Below, in pieces: positions 43,346-52,440 of a stretch of DNA of 64,000 bases; position 1 is the first letter of the stretch, and each line of letters opens with the position of its first letter. The translations under genes were made by a program, and so were the position numbers. The notes under the pieces were generated by a model. That model did no database searches. It worked only from the letters and a program-made list of their open reading frames with translations, and was not told where the DNA came from. Origin of the DNA: Paenibacillus sp. An7 (GTDB lineage: Bacteria; Bacillota; Bacilli; Paenibacillales; Paenibacillaceae); contig NZ_WTWX01000009.1 in assembly GCF_009870785.1 (NCBI RefSeq), positions 1 through 64,000 on the forward strand, read 5' to 3'.

Positions 43346-45376
43346 ATGAATCGTTATGAACAGGACGAAGAGAATATAAAGATTGAGCGGAGACGGACTT
43401 TTCGTATGAATATTTCCTTTTTCGCTGTTTTTATTTTATTTTGTGTTCTTATCGTAAGACTTGCATTTATACAGTTTGTGGAAGGGGAGGAACTGGTGAA
43501 TCTAGAACGAGGAGAGAATAAAAGAGCAGTACCCATGATGCCGATCCGTGGGACGATCTATGATTCTACTCATACCCCACTCGCTTATTCAGAGCCCTCG
43601 CATTCTTTATATATTTCTTTATATGAGAATTATGGATTGTCTAACGGGATTCCTGCAGCGGGAAGAATTGAAATGAATTTGATGGCCGAGAAAATAGCAG
43701 ATATTTTCAAAAAATATGGAGCCAAGGATGCCCCGGAAATCACTGCCGGGCAGATTACCGAGAGCCTTGATCTTAACTATTCCAAATTCGGAGGTTATGT
43801 TCCACGTCTCATCAAAAGCAATTTATCAGATAAAGAAGTAGCCTACTTTTTACAGAATAAAGATCAGTTTAAAGGGGTTCAAATCATTGAAGAAACGGTG
43901 CGTAAATATCATAAAGATACACTTGCTACGCAAACCGTTGGATACCTGTTTAAGTATAAAGGAGCCAAGGATGATCCTTTCTATAAGAAGATTAGTGAAC
44001 ATAATTCAGAAGTGGGTCTAGAAAATCCAGGTCTTTTTTATCAAGAGAATGAGAATGTTGGCTTTGGCGGGCTTGAATTACAATATCAGGAGGAACTGCG
44101 CGGAGAATCGGGCTATCAGCTAATACCAGTAGATATGCGTAATATGCCAACAGGTCCAGGGGAGCTGGTGCCGCCTAAAAAAGGGAACGATCTATATACA
44201 AATCTGCATAAAGATGTGCAGCAGATAACGGAACAGGCTATTACAGATCAGATTAAAGCGCTGCGTACGAGTGGAAGAAAGGAATCACAAAATGCAAGAA
44301 TGGGCTTCGCAGTAGCGATGGAAGTGGATACGGGAAATGTAATAGCTATGGCAAGCATGCCCGATTATGATACAAATGTATGGGAGAATGGGAGTGTTAC
44401 TCCTAAAGTATATAACGAAATAAAAAATGTGTACCAAAACGGTACGATTCGTTCTTTTTTTCCTACAGATCAAACCAACACAACAGAATCCGTCGTTCTG
44501 CTGGGTTCAACCATTAAACCTCTGAGTGTTCTCATAGGATTAGAAGAAGGACTCATCAGCCCATCAACCGTGTATCAAGACAAGGGATATGCTGTATTTG
44601 GACGTGATGGCAGAGTAGGTAACTCAGGCGGTTCAGTAATGGGGAGTTTGACACCTCGTGAGGCAATTCGAAGATCATCCAATGCTTTTATGGTGAATCT
44701 GATTGGGGAAGGGCTTTGGGAACGTTACGGCAGCAGCAAGGCGATCGAAGTCTGGGATGAATATATGAAAAAGTTTGGGCTTGGGGTAGAAACTGGGGTA
44801 GATCTACCCAATGAATACCGAGGAAATATAGAATATAAGAACGAAAAGGAAACAGCTCTCTCACGGCTCGCGTTCGCCTCTTTTGGACAGCAGGGAAAAT
44901 ATACGACCATGCAGCTTGCTCAGTACGTAGCCATGCTTGCAAATAAAGGAAAACGTATGGAACCTCATATTGTCAGCGAGATTAGAGATTCAGAAGGCAA
45001 TGTCATCCGTAAAATAGAGCCAAAGGTACTGAATGAAGTGAAGTTTAGTGATGCGAACTGGAATCTGATTCGCAGTGCGATGGCAACCAATGTGGGGACA
45101 AGTTTTGATGGATTTCCTTATGATTTTGCTAGGAAAACCGGTACATCTCAGCAGGACATATTCTATAAAGGAACCAGAAAACGAGTCGATAATGGAGTGT
45201 TCATTGCCTTTGCTCCTCGTGAAAATCCAAAACTTGCGGTCGCCGTTATGATCCCAGAAGGCGGCTTCGGATCGGTCAGTGCTGCCCCGATTGCTCGTAA
45301 AATCTTCGATGCATATGATATGTATTACGGTTTGGATGGCACACCTAAGAAACAGAAGGCAACCGAAGAGAAATAA
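43346..45376 (+). CDS. Class B penicillin-binding protein, tandem copy C
   Basis: 676 residues from the ATG at 43346 (GGGGGGAC upstream). Same architecture as copies A and B: basic N-terminus, one membrane anchor, dimerization domain (MPIRGTIYDSTHTPLAY), and transpeptidase motifs STIK (Ser388, Lys391), SSN (444-446) and KTGTS (Lys597). All catalytic residues are intact, so no copy looks like a pseudogene. The N-terminal dimerization regions differ more between copies than the catalytic domains, suggesting different partners or sites of action. Confidence 0.95.
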   Translation: MNRYEQDEENIKIERRRTFRMNISFFAVFILFCVLIVRLAFIQFVEGEELVNLERGENKRAVPMMPIRGTIYDSTHTPLAYSEPSHSLYISLYENYGLSNGIPAAGRIEMNLMAEKIADIFKKYGAKDAPEITAGQITESLDLNYSKFGGYVPRLIKSNLSDKEVAYFLQNKDQFKGVQIIEETVRKYHKDTLATQTVGYLFKYKGAKDDPFYKKISEHNSEVGLENPGLFYQENENVGFGGLELQYQEELRGESGYQLIPVDMRNMPTGPGELVPPKKGNDLYTNLHKDVQQITEQAITDQIKALRTSGRKESQNARMGFAVAMEVDTGNVIAMASMPDYDTNVWENGSVTPKVYNEIKNVYQNGTIRSFFPTDQTNTTESVVLLGSTIKPLSVLIGLEEGLISPSTVYQDKGYAVFGRDGRVGNSGGSVMGSLTPREAIRRSSNAFMVNLIGEGLWERYGSSKAIEVWDEYMKKFGLGVETGVDLPNEYRGNIEYKNEKETALSRLAFASFGQQGKYTTMQLAQYVAMLANKGKRMEPHIVSEIRDSEGNVIRKIEPKVLNEVKFSDANWNLIRSAMATNVGTSFDGFPYDFARKTGTSQQDIFYKGTRKRVDNGVFIAFAPRENPKLAVAVMIPEGGFGSVSAAPIARKIFDAYDMYYGLDGTPKKQKATEEK

Positions 45377-45428
45377 AGATAGGTGTATTTATATATAGGC
45401 TATAGTGTATTTCAGCCAAAACTTAGAC

Positions 45429-45457
45429 AAGCAAGAGAAAATTTCTCTTGCTTTTTT
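45429..45457 (+). terminator. Terminator after PBP C
   Basis: AAGCAAGAGAAA and TTTCTCTTGCTT followed by TTTT. Confidence 0.87.
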
Positions 45458-45475
45458 ACTTTGTCTCCCATAAAA

Positions 45476-45491
45476 TTTGCCTTAAGGAAAC
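45476..45491. promoter_or_regulatory. MntR box upstream of mntABCD
   Basis: TTTGCCTTAAGGAAAC matches the MntR operator known from B. subtilis mntH and mntA promoters base for base. It overlaps a possible -35 (TTGCCT, 45477-45482) with CATATA at 45501-45506 as -10. Mn-loaded MntR would block this promoter when manganese is sufficient. Confidence 0.88.
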
Positions 45492-45622
45492 TTAATTGTG
45501 CATATATAAATTAATTGCAGTGGGGTAAACAACTTGTACCAGGTAAATAATTAAACCGGGATGGAAACCACCTATTATCACCTAAGATCACCCAATTAAC
45601 TTGCGGAAGGGAAGAGTGAACA

Positions 45623-46579
45623 ATGAAAAAAAAGAGGAAATGGGACCGAATGCTTATAGCTTTTGTCGTAATGAGTTCAATACTGGCTTTAACAGCATGC
45701 GGTGGTACATCAAGTAAAGCGGGGGGGAATGAAGAGACAGGGAAACTAAAAATCACGACTACAACAGGCATGATTGCAGATGCTGCTAAAGAAGTTGGCG
45801 GAGATCATGTAGAAGTAACAGGGCTAATGGGACCAGGAGTGGACCCCCATTTGTATAAAGCCTCTCAAGGAGATATTAAAAAATTGGAACAAGCGGATCT
45901 CATTTTATATAACGGATTGCATCTTGAAGGAAAGATGTCTGATATTCTACTCAACCTAGGCAAGTCTAAGACCGTGACTCAAGTGACGAAGGATATTCCA
46001 GAAAGCGAGCTGCTGATGGTTCCTTATGGGGATAAGGAGGAGGCGGATCCTCATGTATGGTTTGATGTGACAAAGTGGATACAGGTTACGGGTACAATTC
46101 GGGACACTCTTACTCAGGCAGATCCGGAACATGCCAAAGACTATAATGACCAGGCGGATGCGTATATAGCCAAGCTGCAAGATTTACACAAAGAAGTCAG
46201 CGAAAATATTGCATCCATTCCGAAAGCTTCTCGGGTACTCGTCACTGCACATGATGCTTTTGGCTATTTTGGTCAGGCTTACGATATTGAAGTACTTGGT
46301 TTACAAGGAATCAGCACTTCTGCCGAATATGGAGTAAACGATGTTAGTGAGCTGAGAGATTTTCTTGTAGACAACCAGATTAAAGCGGTCTTTGTAGAAT
46401 CTAGTATTTCACCTAAAGCGATGGAAGCGATCGTAGCCGGGGCAAAAGAGAAAGGACATACAGTTACGATTGGCGGTGAATTATACTCCGATGCGATGGG
46501 CCAAGAAGGAACCGAAGAGGGAACGTATATCGGTATGGTAAAACATAATACGAAGGTGATCGTGGAAGCTTTGAAATAG
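45623..46579 (+). CDS. mntA: Manganese ABC transporter substrate-binding lipoprotein
   Basis: 318 residues. A cluster A-I (TroA/PsaA/ZnuA-like) metal-binding lipoprotein. The signal peptide ends in the lipobox LTAC (Cys26). Metal ligands are expected at His in GVDPHLYK, His in NGLHLEGK or ADPHVWFD, His in VTAHDAFGYF, and Asp/Glu near the C-terminus. There is no long His-rich loop, which favours Mn over Zn. GGAAGGGAAG precedes the ATG. First gene of mntABCD, under the MntR box. Confidence 0.93.
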   Translation: MKKKRKWDRMLIAFVVMSSILALTACGGTSSKAGGNEETGKLKITTTTGMIADAAKEVGGDHVEVTGLMGPGVDPHLYKASQGDIKKLEQADLILYNGLHLEGKMSDILLNLGKSKTVTQVTKDIPESELLMVPYGDKEEADPHVWFDVTKWIQVTGTIRDTLTQADPEHAKDYNDQADAYIAKLQDLHKEVSENIASIPKASRVLVTAHDAFGYFGQAYDIEVLGLQGISTSAEYGVNDVSELRDFLVDNQIKAVFVESSISPKAMEAIVAGAKEKGHTVTIGGELYSDAMGQEGTEEGTYIGMVKHNTKVIVEALK

Positions 46580-46608
46580 GATGCGCAGGGATAAGAGGAG
46601 TGGAGAAG

Positions 46609-47415
46609 ATGGGCATTTTAAGACAGAAAGACACTGTGAATGAAACAGAATCGAATCAAGAGCAATTCCCGTTTTCTGTTCAGCATCTGGCCGTGGCCTA
46701 TCATAAAAAACCGGTGCTTGAAGACATCACATTCTCTGTACCGGAAGGAAAATTAATAGGAATATTAGGACCGAATGGAGCCGGAAAGTCCACGCTCATC
46801 AAAGCAGCGCTGGGTCTAGTGCCCTCCCTCAGTGGGGAAGTCAAAATCTATGGAAAACTCTATAAAGAACAGCGCAAAAAAATTGGATATGTACCCCAGC
46901 GAGAATCCGTGGATTGGGATTTTCCAACGAATGCCCTTGATGTAGTGATCATGGGGAGGTACGGAAGACTGGGCTGGTTTAAGAGACCTGGGAAGAAAGA
47001 AAAGGAAATCGCAATGGATTGTCTGAAAAAAGTAGGCATGGCTGATTTCTGCCACCGTCAGATTAGTCAGCTGTCCGGCGGACAGCAGCAGCGTGTATTC
47101 TTGGCAAGAGCCCTTGCGCAGGATGCGGATATATATTTCATGGATGAACCCTTTGCAGGCGTGGATGCGACAACAGAGAAAGCGATCATCGCCTTGCTGA
47201 GCGAACTGAAAGAACAAGGGAAGACAGTGCTTGTCGTTCATCATGACCTTGCTACAGTAGAGGAATACTTCGATCATGTCATACTGCTGAACGGAAAGTT
47301 AGTGGCAGCAGGTCCAACATCAACTACTTTTACATCAGAGATGCTTCAAAAAACATATGGCGGCCGTATTGCTATGATTGGTCAGTCAGCCGCTACAGAG
47401 AAGTGGAAGGAGTAG
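46609..47415 (+). CDS. mntB: Manganese ABC transporter ATP-binding protein
   Basis: 268 residues. Walker A GPNGAGKSTL, Q loop, signature LSGGQQQR, Walker B IYFMDEPFAGVD and switch HHDLATVEE are all present. The ATG at 46609 is preferred over the GTG at 46600, which would overlap the ribosome site AGAGGAG. It lies 29 bases after mntA and just upstream of mntC. Confidence 0.95.
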   Translation: MGILRQKDTVNETESNQEQFPFSVQHLAVAYHKKPVLEDITFSVPEGKLIGILGPNGAGKSTLIKAALGLVPSLSGEVKIYGKLYKEQRKKIGYVPQRESVDWDFPTNALDVVIMGRYGRLGWFKRPGKKEKEIAMDCLKKVGMADFCHRQISQLSGGQQQRVFLARALAQDADIYFMDEPFAGVDATTEKAIIALLSELKEQGKTVLVVHHDLATVEEYFDHVILLNGKLVAAGPTSTTFTSEMLQKTYGGRIAMIGQSAATEKWKE

Positions 47416-47420
47416 TATGT

Positions 47421-48350
47421 ATGATGACCTGGATATTCTCCATTATGACAGACCCCAATGCAAGGTGGATCATGCTTGGTTCAATGCTGCTTGGGTTTAG
47501 CAGCGGAATGGTGGGTTCCTTTACTTATCTTCGTAAGCAAAGTCTAATTGGAGATACGTTAGCCCATGCTGCTCTCCCAGGGATCTGTATTGCTTTTATG
47601 CTAAGCGGGGTAAAATCAACTTTCTTATTTATGCTGGGGGCACTCGTTTCGGGAATGATTGCGACCGTCGGAATATCAGTCATAACGAAGTATTCCCGTA
47701 TAAAACAAGACACTGCACTTGGAGTTATATTGTCCGTTTTTTTTGGAGTAGGAGTTGTGTTGTTAACCCGCATTCAGCACGGGGATTATGGAAGTCAGAG
47801 CGGACTGGATAAGTATATGTTTGGTCAAGCGGCTTCTATGGTTAGAAGTGATGTCTATACGATGCTTGGTGTTTCTATTTTTCTGCTTGTTGTATGTTGT
47901 CTTTTATTTAAAGAATTCAAGTTAATTAGTTTTGATCCGGGATTTGCTAGTGGAATGGGGTATCCTTCTGGGTTACTTGCGCAGCTATTGCTGTTCCTTA
48001 CAGTAATTGCCGTCGTAGCAGGTGTTCAGATTGTGGGTGTGGTGCTTGTTGCTGCACTTCTCGTTACTCCCGCTGCAGCGGCTAGATATTGGACACACCG
48101 GCTGGGTCTAATGGTTGCACTGGCTGGATTATTCGGAGCACTTAGCGGAGTGATTGGTACGGTGGTTAGTGCAACTACACCCGATTTGCCTACAGGACCG
48201 GTAACCGTACTCGTTGCCACCGGATTGTTTGCTATCTCTGTTCTTTTTGCTCCTGATAGAGGATGGATTGCAAGAGCCTTTCGTGAACGGAGAGTAAGGA
48301 CAGCATATCATCAGCAGTCAAGTAAGCCGCAGGCAGAGATCAGGAAGTAG
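47421..48350 (+). CDS. mntC: Manganese ABC transporter permease, subunit 1
   Basis: 309 residues with about eight or nine membrane segments of the ABC-3 permease family (GDTLAHAALPGICIAF; VGVVLVAALLVTPAAAARYW). The ATG at 47421 is chosen because GGAAGGAG lies just upstream, at the end of mntB. The C-terminus has a basic tail. Tandem with mntD, with which it forms a heterodimeric channel. Confidence 0.93.
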   Translation: MMTWIFSIMTDPNARWIMLGSMLLGFSSGMVGSFTYLRKQSLIGDTLAHAALPGICIAFMLSGVKSTFLFMLGALVSGMIATVGISVITKYSRIKQDTALGVILSVFFGVGVVLLTRIQHGDYGSQSGLDKYMFGQAASMVRSDVYTMLGVSIFLLVVCCLLFKEFKLISFDPGFASGMGYPSGLLAQLLLFLTVIAVVAGVQIVGVVLVAALLVTPAAAARYWTHRLGLMVALAGLFGALSGVIGTVVSATTPDLPTGPVTVLVATGLFAISVLFAPDRGWIARAFRERRVRTAYHQQSSKPQAEIRK

Positions 48351-48362
48351 AGGGGGATCATC

Positions 48363-49244
48363 ATGTCAGGACTTTGGATAATACTCACCGCAATACTGGT
48401 TTCCTCCGCCTGCGCGCTTCTCGGGACTTTTCTAGTGCTTAGAAAGATGGCAATGGTCGGAGATGCGATTAGTCACGCTGTGCTGCCAGGGATTGCAGTT
48501 GCCTTTCTCATCAGCGGCCGTGAGTCGCTGTGGATTTTGGCGGGGGCTACTGCTTTTGGACTCATCGCTGTTTTTCTCATTCAAATGTTACAAGGGGGCG
48601 GTCTATCGTCCGATGCCTCGATTGGGATTGTATTTACGGCGCTCTTTGCCGCAGGGGTTATCTTGATTAGCTTGAATGCACAAAATATTGATCTTGATCT
48701 TGACCATGTACTTTTTGGAGAAATTGCTTATGTTCAGTGGGATCAGCTGGCTTTGGGCGGTGTTGATGTGGGACCAAGGGCGGTATGGATGCTTGGGATC
48801 ACCCTGTTTGTCATATTGGTCTTACTAACTTTATTCTATAAGCAATTCAAAATTTGCTCCTTTGATCCAGCACTTGCTGCAGCAAGCGGCATTCCGGTGG
48901 CACTCTTTCATTATTTACTCATGGGAATGGTCTCCATGACTTCGGTTGCATCTTTTGACAGCGTAGGCGCTATTCTCGTTGTCGGGATGCTCATTGTTCC
49001 TGCGGCAACAGCCTATCTATTGACGGATCGCCTTGGGATCATGCTGACTTATAGTGTTCTCATCGGAGCAGCAAGTTCCGTTGCTGGATATTATATGGCC
49101 TTCTTGCTTGATGCTTCGATTGCGGGGTGCATGGTGGCCTCGGCAGGAGGGTTATTCGTACTTGCTTTTCTGTTCTCGCCGCTTCATGGTGTTGTCGTTC
49201 GGAGATTCCTGCGAGGCAGGGGAAGCAGGGAAGTACAGCTGTAA
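48363..49244 (+). CDS. mntD: Manganese ABC transporter permease, subunit 2
   Basis: 293 residues, second ABC-3 permease with the same pattern (GDAISHAVLPGIAVAF; VGAILVVGMLIVPAATAYLL). It starts 12 bases after mntC with AGAGGGGGATC as ribosome site. The tail (RRFLRGRGSREVQL) is basic and cytoplasmic. Last gene of the operon before the terminator at 49292. Confidence 0.93.
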   Translation: MSGLWIILTAILVSSACALLGTFLVLRKMAMVGDAISHAVLPGIAVAFLISGRESLWILAGATAFGLIAVFLIQMLQGGGLSSDASIGIVFTALFAAGVILISLNAQNIDLDLDHVLFGEIAYVQWDQLALGGVDVGPRAVWMLGITLFVILVLLTLFYKQFKICSFDPALAAASGIPVALFHYLLMGMVSMTSVASFDSVGAILVVGMLIVPAATAYLLTDRLGIMLTYSVLIGAASSVAGYYMAFLLDASIAGCMVASAGGLFVLAFLFSPLHGVVVRRFLRGRGSREVQL

Positions 49245-49291
49245 TATGGAATATAATACGAAATGCATAGCAATAAAATAATATCATAGGT

Positions 49292-49320
49292 AAGAGCAGG
49301 TGAGGCCGCCTGCTCTTTTT
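49292..49320 (+). terminator. Terminator of mntABCD
   Basis: AAGAGCAGG and CCTGCTCTT around TGAGGCCG, followed by TTT. Confidence 0.87.
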
Positions 49321-49467
49321 ACATGTCTTACATATGACTTAAACCATGTAAACCTCTTTTGTTGCAATTCCTAGTTTATGATAAAATGCGATATGTATTG
49401 TGATTCATAAACGAACAATAAAGATAAAGAATGGATGGATAAGAGAACAAAAAGGAGGAAACTTATT

Positions 49468-50220
49468 TTGAATAATCAATATCGATATAAATTACTTGCG
49501 CTAGATATGGACGGCACGCTGCTAACCGATGAACATGAAATTTCTCACGAGACGTCCAGCTGGATTCATAAGGCAATGAAAGCGGGTATACATGTATGCC
49601 TATCTACAGGACGTGCTGCTCATCATGCGCTTCCTTATGGTCAGGAACTTGGCCTGGATACACCGATGGTTACCGTGAACGGAAGCGAAGTATGGAAATC
49701 ACCGAATGAGCTGCATGTAAGAACCTTGCTTGATCCAGAACTTGTATCTAAAATGCATCAGATCGCGATTAAGCATAATTGCTGGTTCTGGGCTTATTCG
49801 GTAGATAAGTTGTTTAACAGTGAGCGTTGGGTGGATTCCATTTACGATCATGAGTGGCTGAAATTCGGTTATACAACCGAAGATAATGATGTCCGCCATC
49901 AGATTTTGATGGAGCTTCAAGATTTGGGTGGTCTTCAGATTACGAATTCTTCAACAACGAACCTCGAGATTAATCCGGCGGGTATTTCTAAAGCCAGCGG
50001 GATTCAGGAAGTATGTAAACTGCTCGGAATTACAATGGAAGAGGTAGTTGCGGTAGGCGATAGTCTGAATGATCTTGCTGTCATTGAGGCAGCAGGTCTT
50101 GGAGTCGCAATGGGGAATGCACAGGAAACGGTAAAAGAAGCAGCAGATCTCGTAGTCGGCACGAACAATGAAGATGGAATTGTGGAAGTGATACGAGACT
50201 ATATTTTGAAGGAGGCATAA
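49468..50220 (+). CDS. Cof-type HAD-superfamily hydrolase
   Basis: 250 residues. A Cof/YkrA-like sugar-phosphate or nucleotide phosphatase: motif I LLALDMDGTLL, motif II STGR, motif III Lys (about residue 183, GISKASGI) and motif IV VAVGDSLNDLAVIEAAG. A type IIB cap lies between motifs II and III. The start TTG at 49468 is supported by AAAAGGAGG 8 bases upstream; a longer ATG start would have to read through that site. The substrate is unknown. Confidence 0.9.
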   Translation: MNNQYRYKLLALDMDGTLLTDEHEISHETSSWIHKAMKAGIHVCLSTGRAAHHALPYGQELGLDTPMVTVNGSEVWKSPNELHVRTLLDPELVSKMHQIAIKHNCWFWAYSVDKLFNSERWVDSIYDHEWLKFGYTTEDNDVRHQILMELQDLGGLQITNSSTTNLEINPAGISKASGIQEVCKLLGITMEEVVAVGDSLNDLAVIEAAGLGVAMGNAQETVKEAADLVVGTNNEDGIVEVIRDYILKEA

Positions 50221-50227
50221 TCGCCTG

Positions 50228-50713
50228 ATGACAATCCTTGGTTGGATTCTTGTTATTCTATTATTTGCGATTGGACTTGCGGGAGCGATTTTCCCTATTC
50301 TGCCTGGTGCTCTCGCCATTTACTTTGCCTTTTTTGTATATGGATGGTTCTTCGGATTCGAATCATTTGGAGTCTGGTTCTGGATAATCCAGACACTAAT
50401 CGTCGTGGTGCTGTTTGTTGCAGACTACGTCGTTAATGCCTGGGGCGTCAAGAAATATGGAGGTTCAAAGCTCTCGACCACACTCAGTACCATTGGTGTC
50501 ATTATCGGACCTTTTGTTATACCGGCCTTTGGACTTGTTATTGGACCCTTCTTAGGCGCTTTTGTCGGGGAACTGATTGGCGGATCGACGGTCCAAAAGT
50601 CCGCCAAAGTTGGATTTGGTTCGGTGTTAGGTTTATTTGCAAGTACCGTCATGAAGATCATCTTGCAAGTAGCTATGGTGATTATATTTTTTATTTGGAT
50701 TACAGTTAATTAA
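50228..50713 (+). CDS. DUF456 family membrane protein
   Basis: 161 residues with about four membrane segments and the Gly/Pro-rich signature of DUF456 (IGLAGAIFPILPGALAIY and KYGGSKLSTTLSTIGVIIGP; FLGAFVGELIGG). It starts 7 bases after the HAD gene (GAAGGAGGC), so the two are likely coupled. Function unknown. Confidence 0.88.
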   Translation: MTILGWILVILLFAIGLAGAIFPILPGALAIYFAFFVYGWFFGFESFGVWFWIIQTLIVVVLFVADYVVNAWGVKKYGGSKLSTTLSTIGVIIGPFVIPAFGLVIGPFLGAFVGELIGGSTVQKSAKVGFGSVLGLFASTVMKIILQVAMVIIFFIWITVN

Positions 50714-50764
50714 AATTAGGTTCCTAAACGTTTCGTTCGGGGGAAGGAAGAAGGGAATTACGTC

Positions 50765-52396
50765 TTGTCTAAAAAGGAATCATTCATCAAGGGTACGATT
50801 ATCCTTGCTGTGGCAGCTCTTGTTGCCCGGCTGCTTGGGCTTGTCCAGCGCGTTCCGCTTGAACACTTGCTTGGAGATGTGGGGGACGCCTCTTTCGGGG
50901 TGGCGAACAGTGTATACCTAATGCTGCTTACGGTGGCCACCGCAGGTATTCCGAGTACGCTCAGCAAAATGGTTTCCGAGCGCTATGCGCTGGATAAACC
51001 TGCGGAAGCAAAACGAATTTATCAAGCGGCTCTTATTTTCTCCGCATTTGCTGGGATTGTTATGACGATACTGCTATGGACACTCGCTCCGTTTTACGCA
51101 ACGTATGTTGCCCAAGTTCCGGAGTCGGCTTTGGCCATTCGTGCACTGGCTCCGGCGCTATTATTATTCCCGACGATTGCCATGATGCGCGGCTACTTCC
51201 AAGGTCGCAACAACATGACAGCAGGCGGAATCTCGCAGATTGTCGAACAATTTGCACGGGTTGGTACGGCAATCCTGCTTGCTTATATCCTATTAAGAGC
51301 AGGATATGGAGATACTGAGGTTGCAGCAGGTGCAACGTTCGGGGGAGTGCTCGGCAGTGTCGGTGCATTCGCAGTAATGCTGTATTTTACTCGGAAACAG
51401 ATTCGAAAAGACCGAGAACTTGGTCTCCATGATCTGCAAACGGCGCGAATTCCGTTATCTCGGATCTATCGTGATATTTTCACACTTTCTATACCGATTG
51501 TATTGTCATCATTAGCTGTACCCGCCGTTAACTTTATTGATTCATCCATTATTAAACCCCTGATCAGCAGTCAGGTCGGCTCAGACACGGCTACGACAAT
51601 ACTTGGTATTTTGACCAACCGGGCTCAGCCTGTTGCGGGAATTCCGCCGATCCTGGCGATTGCACTCAGTACATCATTGATCCCTATTATCTCGGCAGCA
51701 TTCGCGAGGAAAGATGAAGTTCATCTGCGTAATCAAGTGACCCTCGCTATGCGGATCGCGATTATGACAGGGATGCCGATGGTTATTGCTCTCTGTGTAG
51801 CTGCTTATTCAATTAATGGTCTCCTGTTTAGTAGCTTGGATGGCAGCGGAATTGTTGCTTTACTGACGTTCGGGACGATTTTTCAAATTACAATGATGAC
51901 TTCCAACTCCATTCTACTGGGTATCGGTAAACCAAGAATCACCATGGTAACCGTGTTTATCGGGATTATGGTGAAGTTGTTGTCCAGCTTTATCCTTGCT
52001 CAGTTCTTTGGAATCTATGGAATCATTATCTCAACGGGTCTTGCTTTCTTTGTGATCACAATTCTCAACATTCGTGTACTTAAAAAGACAGTTGCTTTCT
52101 CCATTCTCGGTAAGAGATGGATTGGCTTTCTGATTACCGTTATTATTTCCAGTGCGATTGGATATGGACTTCATCAGCTTGGGCTGTCTATGGTAGATAT
52201 GATGCCTGCAAGAGTGGCATTTTTAATAAACTGTATCATCGTTGGAGTTGCGGTAGTCATCAGTTATTTTGTTCTGCTTATTGCGATGCGCGTACTTCGT
52301 CAGGACGAGCTTGCGAACTATCCGCGGATCATTCAGAAGGTGCTTGGGCCTTTGATGAGATTACAGCGAGGTAATAACCAAGGCAGCAGAGGATAA
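50765..52396 (+). CDS. ytgP: MATE-like lipid flippase, YtgP/SpoVB family
   Basis: 543 residues with about 14 membrane segments. MOP-superfamily exporter of the polysaccharide/lipid-linked oligosaccharide type: SFIKGTIILAVAALVARLLG at the N-terminus, and GRNNMTAGGISQIVEQFARV with the conserved Arg and Glu. B. subtilis YtgP (MurJ) flips lipid II, while SpoVB has a sporulation role; the sequence resembles YtgP most. The start is TTG with GGAAGAAGGG upstream. It fits with the wall-synthesis genes nearby. Confidence 0.88.
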   Translation: MSKKESFIKGTIILAVAALVARLLGLVQRVPLEHLLGDVGDASFGVANSVYLMLLTVATAGIPSTLSKMVSERYALDKPAEAKRIYQAALIFSAFAGIVMTILLWTLAPFYATYVAQVPESALAIRALAPALLLFPTIAMMRGYFQGRNNMTAGGISQIVEQFARVGTAILLAYILLRAGYGDTEVAAGATFGGVLGSVGAFAVMLYFTRKQIRKDRELGLHDLQTARIPLSRIYRDIFTLSIPIVLSSLAVPAVNFIDSSIIKPLISSQVGSDTATTILGILTNRAQPVAGIPPILAIALSTSLIPIISAAFARKDEVHLRNQVTLAMRIAIMTGMPMVIALCVAAYSINGLLFSSLDGSGIVALLTFGTIFQITMMTSNSILLGIGKPRITMVTVFIGIMVKLLSSFILAQFFGIYGIIISTGLAFFVITILNIRVLKKTVAFSILGKRWIGFLITVIISSAIGYGLHQLGLSMVDMMPARVAFLINCIIVGVAVVISYFVLLIAMRVLRQDELANYPRIIQKVLGPLMRLQRGNNQGSRG

Positions 52397-52401
52397 GGTA
52401 T

Positions 52402-52440
52402 AAAGAACGATAGCTCTTTAAAGGGCTTCGTTCTTTTTTT
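52402..52440. terminator. Terminator shared by ytgP and the DUF2515 gene
   Basis: AAAGAACGATAGCTCTTTA and AAAGGGCTTCGTTCTT, followed by TTTTTT. Confidence 0.83.

Noticed and set aside
38939..45376. The three PBP genes as fragments of a frameshifted or assembly-duplicated gene
   Set aside because: Each is full length with all catalytic motifs, differs in sequence throughout, and has separate start and terminator signals.
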